A DNA stretch of 64,000 nucleotides from an uncultured Lactobacillus sp. Its GTDB lineage: Bacteria > Bacillota > Bacilli > Lactobacillales > Lactobacillaceae. This document shows positions 54,702 through 64,000 of the stretch, in pieces; the first letter of the stretch is position 1, and each line of letters opens with the position of its first letter. The DNA is taken from the NCBI GenBank assembly GCA_910589675.1, contig CAJUTO010000006.1, forward strand, positions 1-64,000. Direction: 5' to 3'. The notes under the pieces were generated by a model. The model saw only the letters and a list, made by a program, of their open reading frames with translations, was not told where the DNA came from and did no database searches. A program made the position numbers and the translations under genes.

Positions 54702-56540
54702 ATGGATATAAAAAAATTACAAGATTATCAAAAACATATTCGAAATTTTTCAATTGTTGCCCATATTGATCATGGAAAATCAACGATTGCAGATCGTATT
54801 TTAGAATTAACAGATACTGTTTCTGAACGTCAAATGAAAAATCAATTACTTGACGATATGCCACTAGAACGGCAACGTGGTATAACTATTAAGCTAAATT
54901 CTGTAGAAGTAAAATACCACGCTAAAGATGGTGAAACATATATCTTTCACTTAATTGATACTCCAGGCCACGTAGACTTTTCATATGAAGTTTCAAGATC
55001 ATTAGCGGCCTGTGAGGGGGCACTCTTAGTAGTGGATGCCACTCAAGGTGTACAAGCACAAACTTTGGCTAATACTTATTTAGCTATTGATGATGACTTG
55101 GAAATTTTACCAGTTATTAATAAGATCGATTTACCATCAGCTGATCCCGAAATGTGTAAAAATGAAATTGAAGAGATGATTGGTCTTGATGCTTCAGATG
55201 CAGTAGAAGTTTCAGGAAAAACAGGTCAAGGTATTCCTGAATTACTAGAAGAAATTGTGAAAAAAGTACCTGCACCTGACGGTGACCTCAATGCCCCATT
55301 AAAGGCTTTGATTTTTGATTCAAAATATGATGATTATCGCGGTGTTGTTTTATCTGTTCGAATTGAAGAGGGAACGGTTAAACCAGGCGATAAAATTCGT
55401 ATTATGAATACTGGAAAAGAATTTGAAGTAACAGAAGTAGGTGTTTCAAGTCCACATCCAGTTAAAAAAGATATGCTTATTGCTGGGGACGTAGGATATT
55501 TAACTGCTAACATCAAATCAGTTCGTGAAACTCGTGTTGGTGATACCATTACTAGTGCTGAAACTCCAACTGAAAAGCCACTTCCAGGTTATCGTCAAAT
55601 TCCACCAATGGTTTACTCTGGTATGTATCCAGTTGACAATCAAAAGTATGATGATTTGAAAGAAGCGCTTCAAAAGTTACAATTGAATGATGCTGCTTTA
55701 GAATTTGAACCTGAAACATCTCAAGCTTTGGGCTTTGGTTTCCGGTGTGGATTTTTAGGATTGCTTCATATGGACGTTGTTCAAGAAAGACTTGAGCAAG
55801 AGTTTGGTATGGATTTAATCATGACCGCACCAAGTGTAGACTATCATGCTATTATGAACGACGGATCAACTAAGCTGATTGATAACCCAGCTGATTTGCC
55901 TGATGCTGGTGAATATAAGGAAGTTCAAGAGCCTTATGTTAAAGCAGAAATTATGGTGCCAAATGATTTTGTGGGACCAGTAATGGAATTATGTCAGCGA
56001 AAGCGCGGCGAATTTGTAACTATGGATTACTTAGATAAGTATCGAGTAAATGTTATTTACAATATGCCATTAGCCGAAATTATTTATGATTTCTTTGATG
56101 AATTAAAATCTTCAACTAAGGGCTATGCATCCCTTGATTATGAGATAACTGGTTATCGTGCAACGGACTTAGTTAAAATTGATATGCTTCTTAATAAAGA
56201 ACCTATCGATGCTCTCAGCTTTATTGCACACCGTGAAGAAGCACAAAATCGTGCTCGTCAAATGACAACAATGCTGAAGAAATTAATTCCGCGTCAGAAC
56301 TTTGAAGTTGATATTCAAGGTGCCATTGGAGCTAAAATTATTTCTCGTGCAACCATTAAACCATATCGTAAAGATGTTACTTGGAAGATTCATACCGGTG
56401 ACCCTGATCGACGTGCAAAATTGCTTGAGAAACAGCGTCGTGGTAAAAAGAGAATGAAAGCAGTTGGTAGAGTAGAAGTGCCTCAAGATGCATTTATGGC
56501 TGTTTTAAAAATGAACGATGACGATATTAAAGGTAAATAA
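54702..56540 (+). CDS. lepA: Elongation factor 4 (LepA)
   Basis: This 612-residue GTPase acts on stalled or initiating ribosomes and has been linked to back-translocation and subunit biogenesis. The GTPase motifs are [13 protein letters not shown] near residues 20-32, [14 protein letters not shown] and NKIDLP. The LepA-specific C-terminal domain ends near [14 protein letters not shown]. It has its own promoter and terminator, and is not part of the dnaJ transcript. Confidence 0.97.
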   Translation: MDIKKLQDYQKHIRNFSIVAHIDHGKSTIADRILELTDTVSERQMKNQLLDDMPLERQRGITIKLNSVEVKYHAKDGETYIFHLIDTPGHVDFSYEVSRSLAACEGALLVVDATQGVQAQTLANTYLAIDDDLEILPVINKIDLPSADPEMCKNEIEEMIGLDASDAVEVSGKTGQGIPELLEEIVKKVPAPDGDLNAPLKALIFDSKYDDYRGVVLSVRIEEGTVKPGDKIRIMNTGKEFEVTEVGVSSPHPVKKDMLIAGDVGYLTANIKSVRETRVGDTITSAETPTEKPLPGYRQIPPMVYSGMYPVDNQKYDDLKEALQKLQLNDAALEFEPETSQALGFGFRCGFLGLLHMDVVQERLEQEFGMDLIMTAPSVDYHAIMNDGSTKLIDNPADLPDAGEYKEVQEPYVKAEIMVPNDFVGPVMELCQRKRGEFVTMDYLDKYRVNVIYNMPLAEIIYDFFDELKSSTKGYASLDYEITGYRATDLVKIDMLLNKEPIDALSFIAHREEAQNRARQMTTMLKKLIPRQNFEVDIQGAIGAKIISRATIKPYRKDVTWKIHTGDPDRRAKLLEKQRRGKKRMKAVGRVEVPQDAFMAVLKMNDDDIKGK

Positions 56541-56553
56541 GTAACATAACTTT

Positions 56554-56587
56554 ATAGACGTACCAAGGTTTTGGTACGTCTTTTTTG
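56554..56587 (+). terminator. Terminator after lepA
   Basis: AGACGTACCAA (56556-56566) and TTGGTACGTCT (56571-56581) form a perfect 11-bp stem with a 4-base loop, followed by T6. Confidence 0.95.
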
Positions 56588-56633
56588 TTAAAAATCTATC
56601 GCTAAGGTAATTGATATTCTTTTTCTAAATTTG

Positions 56634-56642
56634 TGTTAGAAT
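56634..56642 (+). promoter_or_regulatory. srtA extended -10 promoter
   Basis: TGTTAGAAT is an extended -10, 35 bases before srtA. TTGATA at 56611-56616 is 20 bases upstream, rather far for a -35. Confidence 0.5.
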
Positions 56643-56677
56643 TTATAACAGTATCAATTAATTAAGGAATAGAAAAA

Positions 56678-57367
56678 ATGGCACAAACAAAGAAAAATAA
56701 TTCCAAGAAAACTTGGATCATTAGAATTGCTGCAATTATTTTATTAATTATCGGATTAGGGATGATTTTCAATAGTCAGATCCGAGATATGATGGTTAGA
56801 CAAAATCAAACGACTGCCTTAAAAAAGTTGAATAAAGAAACTGTTAAAAAGAATCAAAAGAAAAAAGGAATGTTTGATTTTTCTAAGGTAGAGGAAATCG
56901 ACTTTGGTCAAGTAACAAAATCGCGTGTCAATAATACAGCGGATGCAATTGGCGCGATTGCGGTTCCCAGCGTAAACATGTACTTACCAATTATGAAAGG
57001 GTTAAGCGACGATGCCATGTCAACTGGCGGAGGAACTATGAGACCTGATCAAGTGATGGGAAAGGGAAACTATCCGTTAGCTGGACACTATATGACTGCT
57101 AAGGGAGTATTATTTTCACCACTAGAAAACACTAAAATAGGTGAAAGAGTATATTTGACTAATCTAGATAAGATTTATGTCTATCGAATATATATGAAAA
57201 AAATTGTTGATCCAACTGCGGTTTGGCTAGTTGATAATACTAAGGAAAATATTGTTACTTTAATTACTTGTGCTGATGGCGGAGTTAATCGCTGGGCAAT
57301 TAGAGGAAAATTAATTGCAGAAGAACCAGCAACAGACAAAAACCTTCAAGTGTTCAAGCTTAAATAA
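56678..57367 (+). CDS. srtA: Class A sortase
   Basis: SrtA joins LPXTG-type surface proteins to the cell wall. The 229-residue protein has an N-terminal membrane anchor (about residues 13-31). The catalytic histidine is H137 (LAGHYM), the cysteine C198 (VTLITCAD) and the arginine most likely R209 (NRWAIRG). Its substrates are not in this window. It is monocistronic, between lepA and recJ. Confidence 0.94.
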   Translation: MAQTKKNNSKKTWIIRIAAIILLIIGLGMIFNSQIRDMMVRQNQTTALKKLNKETVKKNQKKKGMFDFSKVEEIDFGQVTKSRVNNTADAIGAIAVPSVNMYLPIMKGLSDDAMSTGGGTMRPDQVMGKGNYPLAGHYMTAKGVLFSPLENTKIGERVYLTNLDKIYVYRIYMKKIVDPTAVWLVDNTKENIVTLITCADGGVNRWAIRGKLIAEEPATDKNLQVFKLK

Positions 57368-57408
57368 AAGGATTTACTTCTTAATTGAAAGGAAGTAAAT
57401 CCTTTTTA
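57365..57408 (+). terminator. Terminator after srtA
   Basis: AAAAGGATTTACTTC (57366-57380) and GAAGTAAATCCTTTT (57392-57406) form a perfect 15-bp stem ending in T5. Confidence 0.93.
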
Positions 57409-57466
57409 ACTTTTGCTATAATAGAAACTTAGATGTTTATAGATGATTTAGGTGAACTAGAAAATA

Positions 57467-59737
57467 ATGAAATGGCAACAAAGACAAGCAACTAATTTAG
57501 ATCAAGAGTTAATTAAGGATTATGGTTTAACTGATATTCAAGCTAAACTTTTTGCTTTAAGAGGGATAAATACTGCAGAAAAATTAGATTTTTGGTTAAA
57601 TGCAGACGAAAATGATCTAGCTGATCCTTTTTTGATGCATGATATGGAAAAGACAATTGATCGAATTAATCAAGCAATTGATAATGGTGAAAAGATAACC
57701 ATCTATGGTGATTATGATGCGGATGGAATCACAGCAACTAGTATCATGATGGATACTTTGGAAATTTTGGGTGCCGATGTCCATTTTTTTATTCCCGATA
57801 GATTTAAAGATGGTTATGGACCGAACATGACTCGCTATCAAGAGATAGTAGAAGATGGAACTAAGTTAATTATTACTGTTGACAATGGTGTAACTGGTGT
57901 AGAAGAAATAAAGTACGCTCAAGAACATGGTGTCGATGTGATTTTAACTGATCATCATACTTTTCAAGATCAAAAACCAGCAGCCTTCAGTACTGTTCAC
58001 TGTAATTATCCTGGCCAGAAATATCCATTTGATGATTATTGTGGAGCAGGGGTTGCGTATACAATTTGCCGTGCATTAATGCAAGATACAATGCCTGAGC
58101 TATTAGATTTGGCCATGATTGGAACAATTGGCGATATGGTAAAGGTTACTGGTGAAGGCCATATTATTGTAAAACGTGGTTTAGATATTCTGAATCAAAC
58201 TGAACGACCAGGATTACGCGCTTTGATTAAACAAGCGGGTCTAACTATGGGAGAAATTACGGCAACAGATGTTGGCTTTAATATTGCACCTAGATTAAAT
58301 GCTGTTGGACGTTTGGCAGATGCTAGTTTAGCCGTGGAATTACTTTTAAGTGATGATGAAGAACAAGCTGAAAAAATAGCCGCTAGGATTGAAGAATTAA
58401 ATAATGAGAGAAAAGAACTTACAAGTAAAGTTTATGACGATTGTTTAGCTCAAGTTGAAAAGAATGGCTGGCAGCATCGAAATACTCTAGTTATTTATAA
58501 TCCTGATTTTCATGAAGGTGTCTTAGGACTCGTAGCAAACAAAGTGGTCGAAAAGTTGCATAAACCTACTCTTGTCCTCACTAAGGATGAAACTGGTGAA
58601 TTAAAGGGATCTGGCCGATCAAGCGAAGGATTTAATTTGTTTAATGCTCTAGAGCCAATGAAGGATGATCTTTTAGATAAATTTGGTGGTCATGATTTTG
58701 CCTGTGGCTTATCTTTAAAAGCCGACAAGCTTGAAGAATTACGAGTACGCTTTGAGGATAGTTTTAAACCAAGTACTGATCTTGAGGTAAAAGATTTTGA
58801 CTTTGAATTAAATTTAAAAGAAGTTACGCCTGATACCATAGCTGAGATTAATCTGGTTGGTCCATTTGGAACAGGTAATCCTGAACCAATTTTTAGTATT
58901 AGTGAGCCCCATATTAAGAGTCTATTTAAAATGGGAAAAGATAAAAATCATGTAAAGTTTACAGCAGAAAAAAATGCGGGGAAGCTTACAATTGTTGGTT
59001 TTAACAAGGGATTTTTAAATCAAACATTACTTCCTTTTATTAAAGAACTTTACGTTACTCTTTCTCTTAATAGCTGGAAAAATATTTCGAATGTTCAAGG
59101 GATGCTAGCGGGGATTGAATATGGAGCTCCAAAATTAGCTGTTTTTGATGAAGTAATTGATATGCGGCAAGAAGACTATGTGATGGGATTTGCTGATAAG
59201 TATTTGATTTTTGATAAAAAGATTATTCCGTGGGCTAGGAATGGATTAGGGATCCCAGAAGGAAAGATTAGTCTAGCAAAAGATTACAATGGAGATTCTG
59301 AAGTAGTAGCTTTATTAGATACGCCACGCAATCAAATGGAGTTAAATGTTGCTTTGGAGAAAAAGTATCAACAGCTTTATTTACGCTTTTTATTTGATCA
59401 ATTACCAATCAATACTTTGCCAAGTAGGGATGCTTTTGGTGCAACTTTAAAATATATCTATGCACATCCAAACTTAAGTATTGATGATTACCAGGCTGTA
59501 TCTTCTTATCTTGGTTTAGATTATCAAGCTGTTTTATTTATTTTACGTGTATTTTTTGAATTGAATTTTGTCTCATTTACTGATGGAAAAATTATCGGGA
59601 ATAAGAATCCCGAAAGTAAAAAACTAACTGCTTCAAAATATTTTAATAGTATATCCTCTCAGATAAAATTTACTAATCAGTTAAGAACGATGCCATCAAA
59701 TCAATTGATTAATTATGTTAAACAATATTTGAAGTGA
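57467..59737 (+). CDS. recJ: Single-stranded-DNA-specific exonuclease RecJ
   Basis: RecJ degrades single-stranded DNA 5' to 3' in recombination and mismatch repair. The 756-residue protein shows the DHH-family motifs GDYDADGITATS near residues 83-94, TVDNG and LTDHHTF, with GTIGDMV further on. A DHHA1 domain (EGVLGLVANKVVEK and GSGRSSEGFNL) and an OB fold follow. An AGGTGA site precedes the ATG. Confidence 0.95.
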   Translation: MKWQQRQATNLDQELIKDYGLTDIQAKLFALRGINTAEKLDFWLNADENDLADPFLMHDMEKTIDRINQAIDNGEKITIYGDYDADGITATSIMMDTLEILGADVHFFIPDRFKDGYGPNMTRYQEIVEDGTKLIITVDNGVTGVEEIKYAQEHGVDVILTDHHTFQDQKPAAFSTVHCNYPGQKYPFDDYCGAGVAYTICRALMQDTMPELLDLAMIGTIGDMVKVTGEGHIIVKRGLDILNQTERPGLRALIKQAGLTMGEITATDVGFNIAPRLNAVGRLADASLAVELLLSDDEEQAEKIAARIEELNNERKELTSKVYDDCLAQVEKNGWQHRNTLVIYNPDFHEGVLGLVANKVVEKLHKPTLVLTKDETGELKGSGRSSEGFNLFNALEPMKDDLLDKFGGHDFACGLSLKADKLEELRVRFEDSFKPSTDLEVKDFDFELNLKEVTPDTIAEINLVGPFGTGNPEPIFSISEPHIKSLFKMGKDKNHVKFTAEKNAGKLTIVGFNKGFLNQTLLPFIKELYVTLSLNSWKNISNVQGMLAGIEYGAPKLAVFDEVIDMRQEDYVMGFADKYLIFDKKIIPWARNGLGIPEGKISLAKDYNGDSEVVALLDTPRNQMELNVALEKKYQQLYLRFLFDQLPINTLPSRDAFGATLKYIYAHPNLSIDDYQAVSSYLGLDYQAVLFILRVFFELNFVSFTDGKIIGNKNPESKKLTASKYFNSISSQIKFTNQLRTMPSNQLINYVKQYLK

Positions 59738-59797
59738 TCATTACTAGTTATAAATTATTAAAAAGTTCGGTTTAAGCCTGATTTTAAAGCAAAAATT

Positions 59798-59806
59798 TGG
59801 TAAAAT
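59798..59806 (+). promoter_or_regulatory. apt promoter
   Basis: TGGTAAAAT is an extended -10. A small hairpin AGACC-GCTA-GGTCT (59818-59831) followed by AATTTTT lies just downstream in the leader; its role is unclear. Confidence 0.5.
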
Positions 59807-59871
59807 ATACAAGTCAAAGACCGCTAGGTCTAATTTTTCAATGAGAGTCTAAAATGGAGGTTTCTCTTTAA

Positions 59872-60399
59872 ATGGCAATTGATTTTAAAGAACACATTGC
59901 AAGTGTACAGGATTTTCCAAATAAGGGGATTGTCTTTCGCGATATCACCCCAATTTTGCAAGATGGGAAATTATATCGCGCTGCTACCCATGAATTAGCT
60001 GATTATGCTAAAAGTCGTGGAGCAGAAGTAATTGTTGGACCAGAAGCCCGTGGATTTATTGTTGGCTGTCCTGTTGCAACAGAATTAGGAGTTGGTTTTG
60101 TACCAGCTCGTAAGCCTCATAAGTTGCCACGCGAAGTAGAAAGTGCTTCTTATGATTTAGAATATGGTTCTAATGTCTTAGAAATGCATAAAGATGCAAT
60201 TAAGCCAGGTCAAAAAGTTGTAATCTGTGATGACTTGATGGCAACTGCTGGTACTCTTCACGCAACTAAGGAATTAATCGAAAACTTAGGCGGAGAAGTA
60301 GTAGGGGCAGCATTTTATATTGAATTAACTGATCTTAAGGGAAGAGAACAATTCCCAGATTTAGACATATATTCTTTAGTAAAGTACAGTGATGCTTAA
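59872..60399 (+). CDS. apt: Adenine phosphoribosyltransferase
   Basis: Apt salvages adenine to AMP using PRPP. The 175-residue protein begins [23 protein letters not shown], contains [14 protein letters not shown], and has the PRPP-binding motif [13 protein letters not shown] near residues 118-130. A TGGAGG site precedes the ATG. A leader of about 60 bases and a strong terminator make it monocistronic. The pairing with recJ is common in Firmicutes. Confidence 0.96.
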   Translation: MAIDFKEHIASVQDFPNKGIVFRDITPILQDGKLYRAATHELADYAKSRGAEVIVGPEARGFIVGCPVATELGVGFVPARKPHKLPREVESASYDLEYGSNVLEMHKDAIKPGQKVVICDDLMATAGTLHATKELIENLGGEVVGAAFYIELTDLKGREQFPDLDIYSLVKYSDA

Positions 60400-60403
60400 T
60401 GCT

Positions 60404-60435
60404 TGAACGGAACTCGATTGAGTTCCGTTTTCTTT
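60404..60435 (+). terminator. Terminator after apt
   Basis: AACGGAACTC (60406-60415) and GAGTTCCGTT (60420-60429) form a perfect 10-bp stem with a GATT loop, followed by TTTCTTTT. Confidence 0.93.
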
Positions 60436-60523
60436 TGCTTATTTTTAATCTCTTTTGTATTAATTTAACAAAAAGCGCATAATAGTTAATGTTTGTATGA
60501 AAGAGGGAGTGTTTTAGTTTTTT

Positions 60524-62032
60524 ATGAAAAAAGACAAATCAGTCAAAATCGGATTAAAGAGTCTAGTTTTGATGATCTTTTCAGCTATTTTTGGCTTTAG
60601 TAATTCTTTAACAGCCTATTACCAAATGGGTTATGCAAGTATTGTGTGGTATATCATAACCGCAATTTTATTCTTTTTACCATCAGCTTTAATTTTTGCC
60701 GAATATGGTGCAGCTTTTAAAGGAGTTAAGGGTGGAATTTTTTCTTGGCTTAAAGGCTCAGTTAGTGAAAAAACTGCTTTTATCGGTACTTTTATTTGGT
60801 TAGCTGCTTGGGTGGTTTGGCTTGTATCATCGACACAATTTTTCTTAGTATCGGTATCAACAGCCATTTCAGGCCATGATACTACTCAAAGCTGGCACTT
60901 TTTAAATTTGACATCAACACAACTTTTAGGAATTTTAGAAGTAGTATTTTTAGTAGTCGTAACATTCTTTGCTGCTAAAGGTGTTGATAAGATTGCAGCT
61001 GTAAGTAATGTTGGGGGCTTTTTTACTTTAGCCATTACAATTGGTTTTACTTTGGTATCAATTTTAGTATTCTTTTTGAATCATGGAAAGTTAGCAGAAC
61101 CTTTAACAGCTCAATCACTAGTTCATTCACCTAATCCGGCTTTCCAATCTCCAATTGCCGTTGTATCTTTCATTGTTTATGCTTTGTTTGCTTACGGTGG
61201 TCTAGAAACATCAGCTGGTGTGATTGATTCAGTAGATAAACCTGAAAAAACGTTTCCTAAGGCTTTAATTACTGCAATGATTTGGATGACGGCATTATAT
61301 GTTTTAAATATTTTGATGTGTGGTGTAGCTGCTAACTGGAGCAGTCAATTAAGTGGTAAAAATGTTGATTTGGCTAATGTTGAATATGTTTTAATTAACA
61401 ATTTGGGAGTTGAAACAGGTAAAGCATTTGGACTTTCTCATTCCGCAGCATTAGCTTTAGGATCTGCTTTTTCCCGTTTTGCTGGATTAGCTGACGTTTT
61501 AGCAGGAATTTCAGCAGCATTTTTAATGGTTTATTCACCTGTTAAGTCCTTTATTGAAGGATGTGATCCAAAACTTCTGCCTAAATCCTTAGTTAAATTA
61601 AATCGACACGGAATGCCAGAGCGTTCAATGTGGCTTCAGGCTGTTATTGTTAGTGTTATTATTTTATTTATTTCCTTTGGTGGTAACGCAGCCGGACAAT
61701 TCTATACTATTTTAATGGATATGATGAATGTTTCTTCATCTGCCCCATACTTATTTCTGATTGGTGCATATCCATTCTTTAAGATGAAAAAAGATATTGA
61801 TCGCCCATTTATCTTTATTGAGGGTAAAAAACGTGTGTGGGCCGTAACAATTGTTGTTTGGCTTGTAGTAGCAGTAGGAATCGTCTTTACTTGTATTGAG
61901 CCATTATTTACTGGTGATTATGCAACTTCATTCTGGACCGCTATTGGACCAGTGGCATTTGGTGTTATCGCTTGGATATATTATTCATATCAAGAAAGAA
62001 AAACTGTTACTGTAGTTGATGAAGAAGAATAA
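60524..62032 (+). CDS. APC-superfamily amino acid permease, YjeM-like
   Basis: This 502-residue membrane protein has about twelve to thirteen hydrophobic helices and belongs to the amino acid-polyamine-cation superfamily. The start SLVLMIFSAIFGFSNSLTAYYQMGYASI resembles E. coli YjeM and, more distantly, GadC-type antiporters. The substrate is unknown. The GAGGGAG site lies about 15 bases before the ATG, farther than usual, so initiation may be weak. A terminator shared with cls follows. Confidence 0.85.
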   Translation: MKKDKSVKIGLKSLVLMIFSAIFGFSNSLTAYYQMGYASIVWYIITAILFFLPSALIFAEYGAAFKGVKGGIFSWLKGSVSEKTAFIGTFIWLAAWVVWLVSSTQFFLVSVSTAISGHDTTQSWHFLNLTSTQLLGILEVVFLVVVTFFAAKGVDKIAAVSNVGGFFTLAITIGFTLVSILVFFLNHGKLAEPLTAQSLVHSPNPAFQSPIAVVSFIVYALFAYGGLETSAGVIDSVDKPEKTFPKALITAMIWMTALYVLNILMCGVAANWSSQLSGKNVDLANVEYVLINNLGVETGKAFGLSHSAALALGSAFSRFAGLADVLAGISAAFLMVYSPVKSFIEGCDPKLLPKSLVKLNRHGMPERSMWLQAVIVSVIILFISFGGNAAGQFYTILMDMMNVSSSAPYLFLIGAYPFFKMKKDIDRPFIFIEGKKRVWAVTIVVWLVVAVGIVFTCIEPLFTGDYATSFWTAIGPVAFGVIAWIYYSYQERKTVTVVDEEE

Positions 62033-62041
62033 ATAAGAAAA

Positions 62042-62083
62042 AAAGACATACTCAACTAAAAATTGAGGATGTCTCTTTTTTTA
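62042..62083. terminator. Bidirectional terminator between permease and cls
   Basis: AGACAT-A-CTCAA pairs with TTGAG-G-ATGTCT, with one mismatch, flanked by an A run and T7. It serves both converging genes. Confidence 0.85.
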
Positions 62084-63568
62084 TAAAATTGGTGATAATA
62101 ATCTTGAAAAGTATTGTTTAAATTTACGCCAATGAGATTGTTTGTCAAAGTACTCTTTTGTGAGTAAAGTTGACTCTTTTAAATCTTCTTCAAAAATTTC
62201 TTTTAATTCCTTGGTGAGAGCTGCGCTATATGTAAAAGCATTTACTTCAAAGTTTAATTGATAACTACGAAAATCTTGATTTGCCGATCCGACTGAAGCA
62301 ATATTAGAACCGCTAACCATAGTTTTCGCATGAATAAATCCATTATCGTATTTATAAACTTTAACTCCTTGATTAACTAGGTACTTTGCGTAGTATTCAG
62401 TTGCTCGGTAGACAAAGGGATGATCAGGCATAGAAGGAATCATAATTCGTACATCAACGCCACTTTTTGCTGCAATAATTAAAGCCTCTAGGATTGAATC
62501 ACCTGGAATTAAGTAGGGAGTTTGAATGTAGACGTATTTTTGTGCTTGAGCAATTATTTCTTCATAAGCTCGCCGAATACCAAAATGACTATTATCTGGT
62601 CCAGATGAAACAATTTGCATTGGTACCAAGTCTTTAGATTGAACTACTTTTAATTCAAATGTTTCAATTAAGCTATCAATATTATATTTTGGAAGATGAG
62701 ATTTACGGCAGCTTGTATTCCAATCCATTGCAAAGCGAATTTCCATTAATAAGGCTGCTTGCCCTACTACGCGTAAATGGGTATCACGCCAGTGTCCAAA
62801 TTTCTTACTTCGATTAATATATTGATCGCCAATATTGAACCCTCCAATATAGCCAATTTTATTATCAATGATTACTAATTTACGGTGTAAATGGTAATTA
62901 GCACGAGGAGTAGTAAAAAGACGGTTTCCAGCTGTTGAAATGAAAGGTTGCGCTTCTCCTCCTAAATGACGAAGTTTTTTAAAAAAAGATGGTCGTGTAC
63001 CACGAGATCCGCTTGCATCATATAAAACTCTAATTTTAACGCCCCGACTGGCTGCTTTTTCTAAAGCTTGTAAGACCTGATTTCCTAATTGGTCATCATA
63101 AAATGTATAAAATTCTACATTAATACTTCTTTTAGCTTCCTCAATATTTTTTATAAGATTTGGAAACAAAACTTGTCCGTCGATAAAAGTCTCAACTTCG
63201 TTATTAAAAGTTAAAAGGGCATCATCATTGTTTAAATTTAGTTCTACTAGCCGTCTTGCACGTGGATTCTGAGATTTACTTGGTAGCAAGTCATGGATTC
63301 GTAATAGCCTATTTTGTTCATTAAGAAAATGATCACGAATTTTTTTCTGTTCAGTTTCAATTGAGAAAATATCATCGTGTGATAATTGTCGGCCAGTAAA
63401 TAAATATAAAACAAATCCAACATACGGTAAGATACATAAAATCAAAAGCCACGCCCAAGTAGAAGCAATGTCACGATGACTACGAAAAACAGTCCAAATT
63501 GCTAGCCCAACATTAATTAACCAAAGAATTTCGATTATCCTTCTAATTATGTCCCAAGTTAAAATCAT
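62081..63568 (-). CDS. cls: Cardiolipin synthase
   Basis: Cls joins two phosphatidylglycerol molecules into cardiolipin at the membrane. The 495-residue protein has two N-terminal membrane helices (about residues 5-60) and two phospholipase-D HKD motifs. The first, HRKLVIID with GGFN, is canonical. The second reads HAKTMVSG with GSAN, so the motif's aspartate is glycine. A GGGGGAA site precedes the ATG. It uses products of the CdsA pathway. Confidence 0.92.
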   Translation of the reverse strand: MILTWDIIRRIIEILWLINVGLAIWTVFRSHRDIASTWAWLLILCILPYVGFVLYLFTGRQLSHDDIFSIETEQKKIRDHFLNEQNRLLRIHDLLPSKSQNPRARRLVELNLNNDDALLTFNNEVETFIDGQVLFPNLIKNIEEAKRSINVEFYTFYDDQLGNQVLQALEKAASRGVKIRVLYDASGSRGTRPSFFKKLRHLGGEAQPFISTAGNRLFTTPRANYHLHRKLVIIDNKIGYIGGFNIGDQYINRSKKFGHWRDTHLRVVGQAALLMEIRFAMDWNTSCRKSHLPKYNIDSLIETFELKVVQSKDLVPMQIVSSGPDNSHFGIRRAYEEIIAQAQKYVYIQTPYLIPGDSILEALIIAAKSGVDVRIMIPSMPDHPFVYRATEYYAKYLVNQGVKVYKYDNGFIHAKTMVSGSNIASVGSANQDFRSYQLNFEVNAFTYSAALTKELKEIFEEDLKESTLLTKEYFDKQSHWRKFKQYFSRLLSPIL

Positions 63569-63598
63569 TAGAATTCCCCCAAAAGTTTATAATATATA

Positions 63599-63607
63599 AT
63601 TCTACCA
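63599..63607 (-). promoter_or_regulatory. cls extended -10 promoter
   Basis: On the minus strand TGGTAGAAT (63607-63599) is an extended -10 about 30 bases before cls. No clear -35 is seen. Confidence 0.5.
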
Positions 63608-63703
63608 TACCGATGAATATACAAAATGTAGTGTTTGTATTTACCAATACACAAAATATATGGTATTTTAAGATGAAGACGCGGAATAGAAAGAAGAAAT
63701 AAA

Positions 63704-64000
63704 ATGGCAACTTTAGAGCAACCATATTTAGATTTACTAAGTAAAATAATGAATGAAGGGCATGACAAGGAAGATAGAACTGGAACAGGTACTAGAAGCC
63801 TGTTTGGAGCCCAAATGAGATTTGATTTAAATGATGGTTTTCCGATTTTAACTACTAAAAAAATACCTTTTGGACTTATTAAGAGCGAATTATTATGGTT
63901 TTTACGGGGAGACACTAATATCCGTTTTTTGCTAGAACATAATAATCACATTTGGGATGAATGGGCCTTTAAAAACTGGGTAGAGAGCAGTGAGTATCAG
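63704..64000 (+). CDS. thyA: Thymidylate synthase (N-terminal part, cut by window edge)
   Basis: An open frame of 99 codons runs off the end of the window. It begins [19 protein letters not shown] and continues [19 protein letters not shown] and FPILTTKK, the diagnostic start of ThyA, which makes dTMP from dUMP with methylene-tetrahydrofolate. The arginine of DRTGTGT binds the substrate phosphate. [13 protein letters not shown] and IWDEWA are also typical. The ATG follows a purine-rich AAGAAG site. Divergent from cls. Confidence 0.95.
   Translation, partial: MATLEQPYLDLLSKIMNEGHDKEDRTGTGTRSLFGAQMRFDLNDGFPILTTKKIPFGLIKSELLWFLRGDTNIRFLLEHNNHIWDEWAFKNWVESSEYQ

Noticed and set aside
63568..63915. 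Minus-strand ORF of 115 codons over the thyA start
   Set aside because: It lies antisense to a clear thymidylate synthase frame and resembles no known protein.
1..64000. CRISPR arrays, insertion sequences, prophage or tRNA genes
   Set aside because: No regularly spaced repeats, transposase-like proteins, integrases or tRNA cloverleaf patterns were seen on either strand by eye.

Overview
The window is a low-G+C Firmicutes chromosome segment. Protein sequences, gene order and the small AT-rich genome style point to Lactobacillus, most likely the L. gasseri / L. johnsonii group (inferred from recognition; no search was run). Nearly all of it is conserved housekeeping DNA, densely packed, with strong Shine-Dalgarno sites, many T-tailed hairpin terminators and frequent TTG and GTG starts. 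No rRNA, tRNA, insertion sequence, prophage or CRISPR array was seen.

Layout. 1-6.5 kb: acpP, then an oligopeptide uptake operon (oppDFBC and a separately promoted oppA) placed between acpP and rnc. 6.5-17.7 kb: the RNase III / SMC / signal-recognition-particle region (rnc, smc, ftsY, a pepD dipeptidase, ylxM, ffh), then rpsP, rimM, trmD and rplS. 17.7-27.6 kb: an accessory and membrane segment with lepB, a Nudix hydrolase, a uracil-DNA glycosylase-like gene, lexA divergent from ynzC, yneF, a heterodimeric ABC exporter, plsC and cfa on the minus strand, and a methyltransferase fused to a GIY-YIG domain. 27.6-39.8 kb: rpsB, tsf, pyrH, frr, uppS, cdsA, rseP, proS, polC. 39.8-47.2 kb: rimP, nusA, ylxR, ylxQ, infB, rbfA, truB, ribF. 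47.2-49.7 kb: an ABC-F ribosome-protection gene with a long structured leader, followed by a GyrI-like gene. 49.7-56.6 kb: hrcA-grpE-dnaK-dnaJ with two CIRCE operators, then lepA. 56.6-64 kb: srtA, recJ, apt, an amino-acid permease, cls on the minus strand, and the start of thyA, cut by the window edge.

The most interesting signal is the roughly 215-nt leader of the ABC-F gene. It holds a three-codon upstream ORF and four segments able to form mutually exclusive anti-antiterminator, antiterminator and terminator hairpins: a legible ribosome-mediated attenuator for antibiotic-inducible resistance. Also worth a look are a long-stem leader before rpsB, the YabB-YazA fusion, a LexA box shared by lexA and ynzC, a UDG-like protein without Fe-S cysteines, paired CIRCE sites, and altered catalytic motifs in PlsC and Cls.
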